This document shows, piece by piece, positions 46,212 to 54,944 of a DNA stretch of 64,000 bases. The stretch is from Nissabacter sp. SGAir0207 (GTDB lineage Bacteria; Pseudomonadota; Gammaproteobacteria; Enterobacterales; Enterobacteriaceae). Every line of letters starts with the position of its first letter. The stretch's first letter is position 1. The notes under the pieces were generated by a model. It was not told the origin of the DNA. It was given only the letters and a program-made list of their open reading frames with translations, and ran no database searches. The stretch spans positions 1,302,001 to 1,366,000 of the forward strand of contig NZ_CP028035.1 in the NCBI RefSeq assembly GCF_005491205.1, written 5' to 3'. The translations under genes were made by a program, and so were the position numbers.

Positions 46212-46819
46212 TTAGTGTGCGGTCTGCCGCAGGGTGTCATCCATCAGGGCATTCACCTGCTTCATTACCGCTCCTGCCTCCTTGATGCCTTGCGCTTCCT
46301 GTTCTTTTACCCACTTCGCCTGCGCGGCCTGATAGTGGCTGGTGGTTTGCCATTGCGCCACTTCCTGCGAGTCCAGAATGCGCACCGTGGCACCGACTTT
46401 ACGCAAATCGTCTATTTGGGTGGTAAAGCTGTTGTCCATCACTGCGCCCAAGGAGTGATAGGCCGTTTGCGCTGCGCGCTGGATCGCCGCCTGATCCTCC
46501 GGGGAGAGGGTGTCCCAGATTTTTTCGTTTATCGCCAGAATATAAAGGTGTCCTAGCCACAGCTCTTTGGCAATCAGCACGTTGGGGGCAAACTGATAGG
46601 CTTTCAGATCGTAACCGCTATCGACGTTCAGCATCATGCCGTCAATCGCGCCGCTTCAATAGCCGGAAACAATACGTCATTGATAAAACGGGTACGCATT
46701 CCCCCCAGCGGCTCATGATCGCTGTAGATGAGCGTCCGGGTCGCCGACGCAGCAGCGGGCAGCAGCGATGTGGCGAGGAGAAGGGCCATCAGCGTGTGGT
46801 GCAAATATCCGGTTTTCAT
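46212..46819 (-). pseudogene. TRAP transporter substrate-binding protein DctP, internally deleted and frameshifted
   Basis: The gene begins with a signal peptide (MKTGYLHHTLMALLLATSLLPAAASA) and a DctP-type start (RTLIYSDHEPLGGMRTRF). After INDVLFPAIEAA at about 46640 it jumps into another frame that encodes the family's C-terminal half (GAIDGMMLNVDSGYDLKAY, AKELWLGHLYILAINEKIWDTLSPEDQ). Only about 200 of the usual 330 residues remain, so about 130 central residues are lost and the frame is broken. No DctQ or DctM membrane subunits are nearby. It is a dead gene that still keeps its terminator. Confidence 0.85.
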
Positions 46820-47298
46820 GCATGTCCTTCGCTTTGATTAATAGTTAAGTAATTCTTCGGCGTTGCCGTGGGCGATATTCTCCCTCTCTCCCTGATTAAA
46901 GCAAAATAGGATGTTATTTATTGGCCTGCTTCCTTTATCTGCCTCTCAAGGTTGCTGCCGCGCCTTAAAAAGGAGATAGCCGGATAGAAGCCAAAGGCCA
47001 GTTTTTCTATTTGCTATCAAAGCGGTAGTTTATGTACCAGAGTTTTTGGCCGTGGGGTTTGCTTATCAGCGATAATTCCGCGCTGTCTGGACGCGTGAAG
47101 GAGTTATTGATGGGCTTAATATTTCGGACGGCGGTATCAGTAAATGGAATGGGTGGGGAGGCTATTTTTGCAAATAACGCTAAGCCCCAAAAATGCTGGA
47201 TGTAAAAAACCCGGCAGGCCTTTAAAGGGCTGCCGGGTAAAAATAACGTCTTATTTTTAACGTCTCCGGACTCGCTGGGATGTCCCGAAACTAAAATG
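46820..47298. other. AT-rich gap between the DctP pseudogene and tRNA-Asn copy 2
   Basis: The 479 bases contain a strong terminator-like hairpin at 47204-47243 and otherwise AT-rich sequence without a supported gene. Confidence 0.5.
47204..47243 (-). terminator. Terminator downstream of tRNA-Asn copy 2
   Basis: ACCCGGCAG pairs with CTGCCGGGT around an AT-rich loop, with an A-run on the left (T-run on the minus strand). It lies 56 bases after the tRNA 3' end. Confidence 0.8.
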
Positions 47299-47374
47299 TG
47301 GCTCCTCTGACTGGACTCGAACCAGTGACATACGGATTAACAGTCCGCCGTTCTACCGACTGAACTACAGAGGA
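47299..47374 (-). tRNA. tRNA-Asn(GTT), copy 2
   Basis: This 76-nt gene is identical to the copy at 40586-40661. The left flank GAAACTAAAATG is also shared with copy 1, as is the right flank ATCGTGTGAACGGGGCGCAT. Confidence 0.97.
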
Positions 47375-47392
47375 ATCGTGTGAACGGGGCGC

Positions 47393-47421
47393 ATAATAAC
47401 GGCCCCGATTAGGCTTGTCAA
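47393..47421 (-). promoter_or_regulatory. Sigma-70 promoter of tRNA-Asn copy 2
   Basis: TTGACA (47416-47421), a 17-base spacer and TATTAT (47393-47398) are followed by a GC-rich discriminator. Confidence 0.9.
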
Positions 47422-47533
47422 AGCCTGACACGCCCTTGGTGAACTGTTTGCCTTAACCTTCACCAATTTGCTGTCGGGTTGGCCGGTTTGGGCATTTAAT
47501 CGGCTTATGACAGTGCGGGAGGGGTCATAAGTT

Positions 47534-47550
47534 TGCATTATGTTGGTGCA
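47534..47550. promoter_or_regulatory. NtrC-type enhancer site upstream of nac
   Basis: TGCATTATGTTGGTGCA fits the NtrC dyad TGCACCA-N3-TGGTGCA: the right half is perfect and the left keeps TGCA and the final A. Its centre lies about 157 bases before the predicted nac start of transcription. Confidence 0.72.
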
Positions 47551-47671
47551 GCGCCTGCCCCAGTTAGCTCCGGCTGAACACGTACTGATTCACGGCCCGC
47601 GACGTTACCAGCCAAGGATTCCCGTTAGTTTCCCGATAATTAGCAGATAATCCCCGCCCATTATGGGGCAG

Positions 47672-47688
47672 TTGGCCTGCTTCTTGCT
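47672..47688 (+). promoter_or_regulatory. Sigma-54 promoter of nac
   Basis: TTGGCCTGCTTCTTGCT has GG and GC dinucleotides exactly 10 bases apart, as required for -24/-12 elements. Transcription should start near 47699, about 35 bases before the nac ATG. Confidence 0.78.
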
Positions 47689-47733
47689 GTACTCCTACAG
47701 GTTTTCCCTTTCCTGACGCATTTGGAGGCAGCG

Positions 47734-48654
47734 ATGAACTTAAGACGGTTAAAATATTTCGTGAAAATCGTCGATATCGGCAGTCTGACCCAGGCCGCAG
47801 AGATCCTGCATATCGCCCAGCCTGCCCTGAGCCAGCAGTTGGCGACCCTGGAGGGAGAACTGCACCAACAGTTGTTGATCCGCACCAAGCGTGGCGTAAC
47901 GCCTACCGAGGCGGGCAATATCCTGTATGGCCATGCGCAGACTATTCTGCGCCAGTGCGAGCAGGCGCAACATGCGGTCTACAGTGCCGGGCAGGCGCTA
48001 AGCGGGCAGGTGGCCGTGGGTCTGGCGACCGGCTCGGCCGCCTCTGAACTGGCGTTGCCGCTGTTGCAGGCGGTGCGTGACCAACACCCCGGCATTGTGC
48101 TCTATCTAAGTGAGAACGCCGGCGCGGCATTGGGCGAGGCGATGACCAGTGGCCGCATGGATCTGGCGGTGCTCTACGGCAACAAGGCCCCGGCTGGCCT
48201 GCGCTACACGCCGCTGGCCCATGAGGATCTCTATCTGGTAGGCAGCACGGCGGTGCCCAATCCCGGTGCGTTTATCGAGCTGGCGGAGGTGGCGAAGCAG
48301 AGCCTGTTCCTGCCACGCAGTTACCATGTGATGCGCAAGCTGGTGGATGAGGCGCTGGCGCTACGCCGCTTGCAGGCCAAGGTGATTGGTGAGATTGAGT
48401 CCGCGCCGACCCTGACGGCCGCCGTCGCCAGCGGCCTCGGGGCCACTATCCTGCCGGAGTCAGCGGCGCGGGCGATGGTCGGCCCGGCCAAGGCGTGGAT
48501 GTCACGCATCAGCGGCCCCGGCATCCAGGTGCCGCTGTCGCTCTGCCTGGCGGACAACCGGCCGCTGACGCCCGCCGCCGAGGCGGTGAAAAAGATCCTG
48601 CTGTCGCTGATGGGCGAGGGCGCACCCAGTGCCCGCATGGCTGCCGTGGCCTGA
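47734..48654 (+). CDS. nac: Nitrogen assimilation regulator Nac
   Basis: This 306-residue LysR protein has an N-terminal domain almost identical to E. coli Nac (MNLRRLKYFVKIVDIGSLTQ, LHIAQPALSQQLATLEGEL, LLIRTKRGVTPTEAG), with a conserved KVIGEIESAPTLTAAVASG segment in the effector domain. Nac couples nitrogen limitation to sigma-70 genes such as hut, ure and gdhA. Upstream sigma-54 and NtrC sites match its known control. GGAGGC precedes ATG 47734. In E. coli nac also sits beside tRNA-Asn genes; the cbl gene that follows or precedes it there is absent here. Confidence 0.92.
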   Translation: MNLRRLKYFVKIVDIGSLTQAAEILHIAQPALSQQLATLEGELHQQLLIRTKRGVTPTEAGNILYGHAQTILRQCEQAQHAVYSAGQALSGQVAVGLATGSAASELALPLLQAVRDQHPGIVLYLSENAGAALGEAMTSGRMDLAVLYGNKAPAGLRYTPLAHEDLYLVGSTAVPNPGAFIELAEVAKQSLFLPRSYHVMRKLVDEALALRRLQAKVIGEIESAPTLTAAVASGLGATILPESAARAMVGPAKAWMSRISGPGIQVPLSLCLADNRPLTPAAEAVKKILLSLMGEGAPSARMAAVA

Positions 48655-48662
48655 GAAGCCTA

Positions 48663-49568
48663 GGGAAGCGACCGGGAGTGGCGGATGGTGCTGTCCAGCC
48701 AGTTGCGCAGCGCCGCGATTTTAGGACTGCTGGCCGTTGCCAGCGGCGTGACCAGATAGAACCCCTGTTCGGTTGGCAGGCTGAGATCAAAAGGTCGCAC
48801 CAGCCGGCCGGCACGCAGGTCATCCTCAACATAGGTCGTACGCCCAATGCAGATCCCATGGCCATCAATGGTGGTCTGTATTGCCATCATCGCCAGATCA
48901 AAGGTCAACCGCGAGCCATTGGCCAGCGCGCAGGGCAGCCCTGCGGCTTCCAGCCAGAGGTTCCAGTCATTGCTGGTCAATCCACTCACCTGCAACAACG
49001 TATGCTGCTGCAAATCCTCATAGCGCTTGAGTGGCCGCGCGCCCTTCAATAGCGCTGGGCTGCACACCGGAAAGATTTCGTCAGACATCAACCAGTGGGC
49101 ATGTACCCCCGGCCAATCGCCGCGGCCATAACGAATGGCAGCGTCAATCTCGCCCCAACGCAGATCCACCAGATCGGTAGATGCCTTTACCTGAATATCG
49201 ATATTTGGGTGGTTTTCGTGGAACGAAGCCAATCTTGGCAACAGCCATTTCGACGCAAAAGAAACGAGGGTGCTAATAGTTAGGGTGCTTTTATTACAGC
49301 TTTCTAAAAGTATTTCGGTGGAGTGGCGGAATTCATTGAATATTGCGCAAATGCGGGGGAAATAAATATGCCCTTCAGTGGTAAGGCTCAGAGCATTCTT
49401 CTGGCGGAGAAATAACTTAATCCCTAATTCTTCTTCTAACCTCCTGATTTGGTGGCTAATTGCAGTTTGTGTGACATTGAGTTCCTCGGCTGCTTTGGTA
49501 AAGCTCATATGACGCGCAGCGGACTCAAACGCTTTCAATCCCTTAAACGATGGCATCTTAACTGGCAT
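48663..49568 (-). CDS. LysR-family regulator (GcvA-like) divergent from the enzyme cluster
   Basis: This protein of about 301 residues has a GcvA-type HTH (PSFKGLKAFESAARHMSFTK, ELNVTQTAISHQIRRLEEEL) and effector domain (VDLRWGEIDAAIRYGRGDWPG). It is divergent from the alpha-oxoamine-synthase-like gene at 49722 across 153 bases, the usual layout for a LysR regulator and its target operon. The start is uncertain: ATG 49568 (MPVKMPSF), 49556 or 49601. It converges with nac. Confidence 0.85.
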
Positions 49569-49721
49569 ATTACTTACGCTTAACAAAAGAATAACTGACA
49601 TGACATTTTGTCATACCTTACCACGCAATATGTCCTTTGCAACGGTTTTCCTTTACTTGGAATATAGCTGCGCTTTTAACAATCAGAATAACTTATTTTA
49701 ACATTTGAGGATGGATTTATT

Positions 49722-51038
49722 ATGAGCAAGCAAAACGAAGCGCAGGTAGGTGTCCAAAATGAGGGGATTCGTCCAAAGGCACGCAATGCCTCAAAAATGG
49801 CTGAGGTGAGCCGTCCCCACTTCGACCGGGCCTATGATAATGGGTTGATGGGCGTCTCTTGCCGCGTGCGGGATAACCGCCGCATTGAGATTGCCACCAC
49901 CGGCCAGGAGGTTATTGACTATACCCGCTGCGGCTACCTCAACCTCGATAGTCACCCCAGCGTGCTGGCTGCCGCCCAGGCCTCAATGGATGAGATCGCC
50001 TCAGTCCACTTCTCGGTGGCCCGCACCCGCCTCTCCGCAGAGCCGCTGGTACGACTGGAGAGTACGCTGGCTTCGCTGTTTGATGTCGAAAGCGTCGTGG
50101 TCTTCCCGACAGTAGCCGCCGCCAACATGGGCGCGCTGCCGCTACTGGCGGCGGGCCTGTTCACCAACGGCGAAAAGCCCCTGATTGCCTTTGACCGCTT
50201 TGCACACGTCACGTTGCAGTACCATATCCCCGTTCTGCGTGAAGAGACCGAGGTTATGGTGATTGACCACAACGACCTTGATCATCTGGAACGTCTCTGC
50301 CAATCCGGCCGCCAGGTAGCCTATATCGGGGACGGGGCCTACTCCATGGGCGGCGCGGCCCCGGTGCGCCAATTACGCGCTCTGCAAGAGAAGTATGGCC
50401 TCTTCGTCTATCTGGATGATGCACATGGCATCTCGGTGGTGGGCAAACATGGCGAGGGCTTTGTGCGTTCGCAACTGGACGGTCTGGACGATCGCACCAT
50501 CGTTGCCGCCTCGCTGGGCAAGGGCTATGGCGCGGCGGGTGGCCTGCTGATGCTGGGCAGCCGCAAGATTGAACATGCCATCCGCCGCTATGCCCCGACC
50601 TACGGCTTCTCTTGTGCGCCAAACATGGCTGCGGTCGGCGCGGCGTTGGCGTCAGCAGAGATCCACCGCACGCCAGAACTGCACAAATTGCAGCGTGCGC
50701 TGAACAACAACATGCACCTGTTTGACAGCCTGATCCCCACCGAGACCAAGGGCAGTGAACTGCCTATCCGCATCGTGCGCATCGGTGATGAGATGGAAGC
50801 GCTGGCCAAGGGTGAGTCACTGTTACGCCAGGGGCACTACGCCTCGGTAGTCTTCTTCCCCACCGTGCCGCGTGGTCAGGCTGCTCTGCGCATGGCTATC
50901 ACCGCCGCCCACAACCCGGCTGACATTCTGGATCTCAGTCTGGTGTTACGCAACGGTGACAATAAGGTCGCAGCGGAGGCCCCTGCCGCCGCACCTGCCA
51001 GCCTTACCCTGCCGATCGATGGTGAGGAAGTGAAATGA
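49722..51038 (+). CDS. PLP-dependent alpha-oxoamine-synthase-like enzyme (aminotransferase class I/II fold)
   Basis: This 438-residue fold-type I PLP enzyme is of the KBL/BioF/CqsA group. It has YTRCGYLNLDSHPSVLAAA early, FVYLDDAHGISVVGKHGEG with the Asp that pairs with the PLP ring nitrogen, and the PLP lysine in ASLGKGYGAAGGLL (near residue 268). Relatives join an acyl-CoA or acyl carrier protein to an amino acid with loss of CO2. The long N-terminal segment (about 1-45) and the Ala/Pro-rich C-terminal tail are unusual. It is the first gene of a tightly coupled operon, overlapping the next gene by 4 bases. GAGGAT precedes ATG. The product is unknown. Confidence 0.75.
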   Translation: MSKQNEAQVGVQNEGIRPKARNASKMAEVSRPHFDRAYDNGLMGVSCRVRDNRRIEIATTGQEVIDYTRCGYLNLDSHPSVLAAAQASMDEIASVHFSVARTRLSAEPLVRLESTLASLFDVESVVVFPTVAAANMGALPLLAAGLFTNGEKPLIAFDRFAHVTLQYHIPVLREETEVMVIDHNDLDHLERLCQSGRQVAYIGDGAYSMGGAAPVRQLRALQEKYGLFVYLDDAHGISVVGKHGEGFVRSQLDGLDDRTIVAASLGKGYGAAGGLLMLGSRKIEHAIRRYAPTYGFSCAPNMAAVGAALASAEIHRTPELHKLQRALNNNMHLFDSLIPTETKGSELPIRIVRIGDEMEALAKGESLLRQGHYASVVFFPTVPRGQAALRMAITAAHNPADILDLSLVLRNGDNKVAAEAPAAAPASLTLPIDGEEVK

Positions 51039-51919
51039 AGGTCACTCACCTCTCCTCGACCTTTGTCACGGCGGTAACGGAGTTCGATATCCGTACCGCC
51101 ACGGATGACGATATCGCGCAACTGCGCGACCTGATCTATCGCCGCAAAGTGGTGGCGATTAAAAACCAACCCCTAGATCGTGACAGCTACCAGCAATTTG
51201 CGGCCCGTTTTGGTGAGCTGGAGAAGTTCAAGCTGAAGAACTACCACGATCCCGACTACCCAAATGTACTGGTGCTCGATAACCGCAACAGTGGCGGCGG
51301 CGTTGGCGCGCGCAAACTGGGCAACATGTGGCACAGCGACTCCTCCTATCTGCCGTCGCCGCTCCCGCTCACGTTTCTCCATGCGCAGCGGGTGCCCGCG
51401 GCGGCGGGTGATACGCTCTTCATCGACATGGAAGTGGCGCTGGCGGAGTTGCCAGCTGACCTGCGCGCCGCCATTGAGGGGCGTACCGCCCAGCATGATG
51501 TGCGCTGGACTTATAAGGTCAAGGCAGAGGATTTGGGGGAGTCAATTCAGGAGATCTTCCAGCGTCTGGCGCAGAGCGTGCCGGCCAGCACGCACCCCAC
51601 GGTGGCCGTGCACCCGCGCACGGGGGCCTCAAGCCTCTACCTCAATCCTGGTTATACGTTGGAGATCAATGGCTATAAAGGGGAGGAGGGGCGTGACCTG
51701 TTGGCGCAGATCACCGCATGGGTGCTGGCCACCCAGACCCTGTTTGCTTACCGCTGGGAGGCCAATGACATGCTGATCTGGGATAACCGCTCCGTGTGGC
51801 ACTGCGCCACCGCGCTGCCCCCTGACGCCGATCGCCTGATGTACCGCATTGGCGTGAATGATGGCCCCTTCTTTGGCGACACCGTGAGCACCGGTGCCTT
51901 ACAGGAGCAATTTGCATGA
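51035..51919 (+). CDS. TauD/TfdA-family 2-oxoglutarate-dependent dioxygenase
   Basis: This 294-residue Fe(II)/2-oxoglutarate oxygenase has the HxD iron motif in GNMWHSDSSYLPSP (near residue 98), a distal His in RSVWHCATALPP and the 2-oxoglutarate Arg nearby (YRIGVNDG region). The family hydroxylates or cleaves small molecules such as taurine and 2,4-D and is common in natural-product tailoring. It is coupled by 4-base overlaps to the PLP enzyme upstream and the dehydrogenase downstream. The substrate is unknown. Confidence 0.85.
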   Translation: MKVTHLSSTFVTAVTEFDIRTATDDDIAQLRDLIYRRKVVAIKNQPLDRDSYQQFAARFGELEKFKLKNYHDPDYPNVLVLDNRNSGGGVGARKLGNMWHSDSSYLPSPLPLTFLHAQRVPAAAGDTLFIDMEVALAELPADLRAAIEGRTAQHDVRWTYKVKAEDLGESIQEIFQRLAQSVPASTHPTVAVHPRTGASSLYLNPGYTLEINGYKGEEGRDLLAQITAWVLATQTLFAYRWEANDMLIWDNRSVWHCATALPPDADRLMYRIGVNDGPFFGDTVSTGALQEQFA

Positions 51920-52911
51920 GCCGGAAAAAACGGATTTTACTGGCCCACATTCTGGGTAGTGGCGGCAAAAGGATGCTGAACTCGCGCCAGGATGTGGAGT
52001 GTGTGGAGTTCCATAACACCATTACCCCAGAAGCCTTCCGCCAGTTGTTCAATCAATTTGACTACGTCGATGGCGTGATCCTCGGGGTAACGCCGTTTGG
52101 TGCGGCCGAACTGGACGCGGCCAGGGGGTTGCGGGTGGTGTCGCGGATTGGCGTGGGATTTGACGCGGTGGACATCCCCTGCCTGACCGAGGCCGGTGTG
52201 CCGGTGATGGTCTGCGCCAACGCCAACCACCGGGCCGTTGCCGAGCACACGCTGGGCTTCATCCTTGGCCTGGCGAAGCGGGCGGGTGAGCTGGACAGTC
52301 TGGTCAAGCAGGGACGCTGGCAGGAGCGCTACGACTACTTGCCGACAGAGATTGAGGGGCGCCGCCTGCTGATTGTGGGGCTGGGGCGTATCGGTTCACG
52401 CGTGGCCCAACTCGCCATGGCGCTGGGAATGGACGTGAGCGCCTACGATCCCTATCTGGACGAGGCCCGCTGGCTGGCGGGTGTCACCCGCGTCACCTCA
52501 CTGGATGAAGCCCTGCCAGAGGCGGACTACGTGACGCTGCACTGCCCAAAAACGCCGGAAACGATCGGCATGATGGATGCGCAGCGCCTTGGCCGCATGA
52601 AGCGCGGCGCATTTCTGGTGAATACGGCACGGGGTGGCATCGTTGATGAGGGGGCGCTCTTCCTGTTGCTGGTGGAGAAGCATCTGGCTGGCGCGGCGCT
52701 GGATGTCTTCCTGCCAGAGCCGCCGACGCAGCAGAACCCGTTGCTGTCGCTGCCGAATGTGATCTGCTCACCCCACCTGTCAGGCGTCTCCGCGGAGGCC
52801 GTGGAGCGCATGGGCATGATGGCGGCGCGCAACGCCCTTGAGGTGCTGGATGGGGGCGGTGATCCGGCCAATGCCGTTAACCCGAGCGCGCTGGCACTCG
52901 CCGCACATTGA
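51916..52911 (+). CDS. D-isomer-specific 2-hydroxyacid dehydrogenase
   Basis: This 331-residue protein has the NAD-binding motif IVGLGRIGSRVAQLAMALG (about 152-170), the catalytic Arg in VNTARGGIVDEGAL (about 237), a Glu in the following region and the catalytic His in CSPHLSGVS (about 283). It most resembles phosphoglycerate dehydrogenase-like enzymes and would reduce a 2-keto acid or oxidise a D-2-hydroxy acid. It overlaps the dioxygenase gene by 4 bases. Confidence 0.87.
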   Translation: MSRKKRILLAHILGSGGKRMLNSRQDVECVEFHNTITPEAFRQLFNQFDYVDGVILGVTPFGAAELDAARGLRVVSRIGVGFDAVDIPCLTEAGVPVMVCANANHRAVAEHTLGFILGLAKRAGELDSLVKQGRWQERYDYLPTEIEGRRLLIVGLGRIGSRVAQLAMALGMDVSAYDPYLDEARWLAGVTRVTSLDEALPEADYVTLHCPKTPETIGMMDAQRLGRMKRGAFLVNTARGGIVDEGALFLLLVEKHLAGAALDVFLPEPPTQQNPLLSLPNVICSPHLSGVSAEAVERMGMMAARNALEVLDGGGDPANAVNPSALALAAH

Positions 52912-52959
52912 CCGGGCGGCGGGCCTGGCCCGCCGTTCTGACCTGTTTATGGAGATCCT

Positions 52960-53382
52960 ATGTACTTACGTTACAACCTCTTCGAAGGCCAGCGCGACGC
53001 GTTGATCCTGGTGGCCAGAATCATGATTTTGATTCTCTACGGCTACTTTGGATTTACCTATGTCACTGACCACAGCAGTTTTGTGAGCTATCTGCGATCC
53101 GTCGATGCGCCCATTCCGCAGGTCACCTCGATTGTGGCGACGCTGGTGGAGTTCTTCGGCGGCATTGCGCTGTTGCTGGGTTTCTGGACGCGCCCGATTG
53201 CCGCGATCTTTGTGGTGTACACCATCGGCACGGGCATCATCGGCCACGCCTTCTGGCATGCCGTGGATCCGGCCGCCCACCATGCGCTGTTTGTGCACTT
53301 CTTTAAAAACGTCAGCATTTCCGGCGGCTTCCTGTTCCTCTGCTTGCTGGGGCCGGGCAAATACTCCCTGGATGGGCGTTAA
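52960..53382 (+). CDS. DoxX-family membrane protein
   Basis: This 140-residue protein has four hydrophobic helices and the DoxX-type pattern (ARIMILILYGYFGFTYVTD, VATLVEFFGGIALLLGFWTRPIAAIFVVYT, NVSISGGFLFLCLLGPGKYSLD). DoxX proteins are small membrane proteins associated with redox or thiol chemistry. It is the fourth gene of the operon, 48 bases after the dehydrogenase. Its role here is unknown. Confidence 0.82.
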   Translation: MYLRYNLFEGQRDALILVARIMILILYGYFGFTYVTDHSSFVSYLRSVDAPIPQVTSIVATLVEFFGGIALLLGFWTRPIAAIFVVYTIGTGIIGHAFWHAVDPAAHHALFVHFFKNVSISGGFLFLCLLGPGKYSLDGR

Positions 53383-53432
53383 ATGATGTGCGGCGGGCAG
53401 GAAAGCCCGCCGCCTATTAATGAGAGATGATC

Positions 53433-54944
53433 ATGACCCACTTTCAAGAACCGACCGCCGACCTGCGTGATTGGCTGGCACGTGCCGAACAGATTGGCGA
53501 GTTGCAACGCGTCACCCTGCCAGTAGATCCGATTGAGGAGATGAGCGCCATTACCTATCTGGCGGCGCGCCAGCCAGCCTCACCGGCGGTGCTGTTTGAC
53601 TCGGCCTCCTCGCCGCTGGGGTTCCGCCACCTCTGGAACCTGTTTGGCCCAAGCGTGGCGCGCACCGCCATTACGCTGGAGGCTTCTCCCTCCTTGCCAG
53701 CGCTGGCACTGATTCGCCAGACCAAAGAGAAGCTCAAGCAGGGCATCGCCCCCCATACGGTGCCGCAAGAGGGCGCGCCAATCTACCAAAACACCCTGAC
53801 CGGCGACCAGATTGATCTGCTTGCCCTGCCAATCCCCCGGCACTGGCCGCGCGATGGCGGCCAGTATGCAGGCACTGCGGATGCGGTCTTTACCCGTGAC
53901 CCCCAGACCGGTGCCATCAATATCGGCACTTACCGCATGATGATCCAGGATGAGCGCCACGTCGGCCTCTCACTGGCACCGGGAAAAGATGCCCTGCGGC
54001 ATATCCATCAGGCATGGGCGCGCGGTGAGTCCCTGCACGTGGCGGCCGCCTGGGGCATTGATCCCCTGCTAATGGTGGCGGGTTCGCAGTCGCTGCCGCC
54101 CGGCGTCTCCGAGTATGACTTTGCCGGCGGCATCAAGGGACAGCCCATTGAGGTGGTACGTGCCACCTGCTCTGACCTGTTGATCCCGGCGCGCGCCGAG
54201 GTGGTGATCGAAGGGGTCATCCATCCGCACGCCACCCGTGAAGAGGGGCCGTTCGGCGAATTCACCGGCTATTACGGTTACAAGGATCTGAACTGCCCGC
54301 TGATTGAGGTCACGGCGCTGCACTACCGTCACCAGCCCATCCTGACCAATGCCCTGATGGCCGATTTTCCTTCCAATGAGCAGAGCGCCTTCTTCTCTAC
54401 TATCCGTTCGGCCAAGATTTGGAACGACCTGGATAAGCTGGGCATTCAGGGGATCTGTGGCGTCTACTGCCCGCCTGCGGCGGCCGGGGCGTTTGGCATG
54501 GTGGTCATCAGCATTGAGCAGAAGTATGCCGGTCATGCAGCACAGGCGTTGGCGCTGGCGGCGCAGGTGCCGGGCGGTGCCTATATCACCAAATGGATTG
54601 TCGCGGTCGACCACGATGTGGATCCCACTGACATGAATCAGGTGCTGTGGGCGATGGCGACCCGCGCTACCCCGGCGGATGACATCGATATTTTGCGCAA
54701 TACCCGCGGCTCCCCCCTCGATCCGGCGCAAAACCCGCCGGAGAAACGCTTCTTTGGCTCAAAGGCGCTGATCAATGCCTGCAAGGACTACCGCAACTTG
54801 CATGATTTCCCGGCCCGTACCCTGCTGCGCAAATCGGTGTATGAGCAAGTGGCCGCGCGATGGCAGGAGTATGGTTTTAGCGGCCCGGTGCCAGAGATAA
54901 GCGTCTTCGAGCCGCAAGAGGGTGGGTCAGCGCCCGCTGAGTGA
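53433..54944 (+). CDS. UbiD-family (prenylated-FMN) decarboxylase
   Basis: This 503-residue protein is close to UbiD in length and has family text such as NIGTYRMMIQDERHVGLSLAPGKD, YDFAGGIKGQPIEVVR, and EGVIHPHATREEGPFGEFTGYYG, which includes the Glu-Arg-Glu-type active site. UbiD enzymes reversibly decarboxylate aromatic or alpha,beta-unsaturated acids with prenylated FMN made by UbiX. No ubiX partner is in this cluster, so cofactor would come from elsewhere. ATG 53433 is preferred over 53427 on spacing. Its 3' end overlaps the convergent MFS gene by 18 bases. Confidence 0.85.
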   Translation: MTHFQEPTADLRDWLARAEQIGELQRVTLPVDPIEEMSAITYLAARQPASPAVLFDSASSPLGFRHLWNLFGPSVARTAITLEASPSLPALALIRQTKEKLKQGIAPHTVPQEGAPIYQNTLTGDQIDLLALPIPRHWPRDGGQYAGTADAVFTRDPQTGAINIGTYRMMIQDERHVGLSLAPGKDALRHIHQAWARGESLHVAAAWGIDPLLMVAGSQSLPPGVSEYDFAGGIKGQPIEVVRATCSDLLIPARAEVVIEGVIHPHATREEGPFGEFTGYYGYKDLNCPLIEVTALHYRHQPILTNALMADFPSNEQSAFFSTIRSAKIWNDLDKLGIQGICGVYCPPAAAGAFGMVVISIEQKYAGHAAQALALAAQVPGGAYITKWIVAVDHDVDPTDMNQVLWAMATRATPADDIDILRNTRGSPLDPAQNPPEKRFFGSKALINACKDYRNLHDFPARTLLRKSVYEQVAARWQEYGFSGPVPEISVFEPQEGGSAPAE

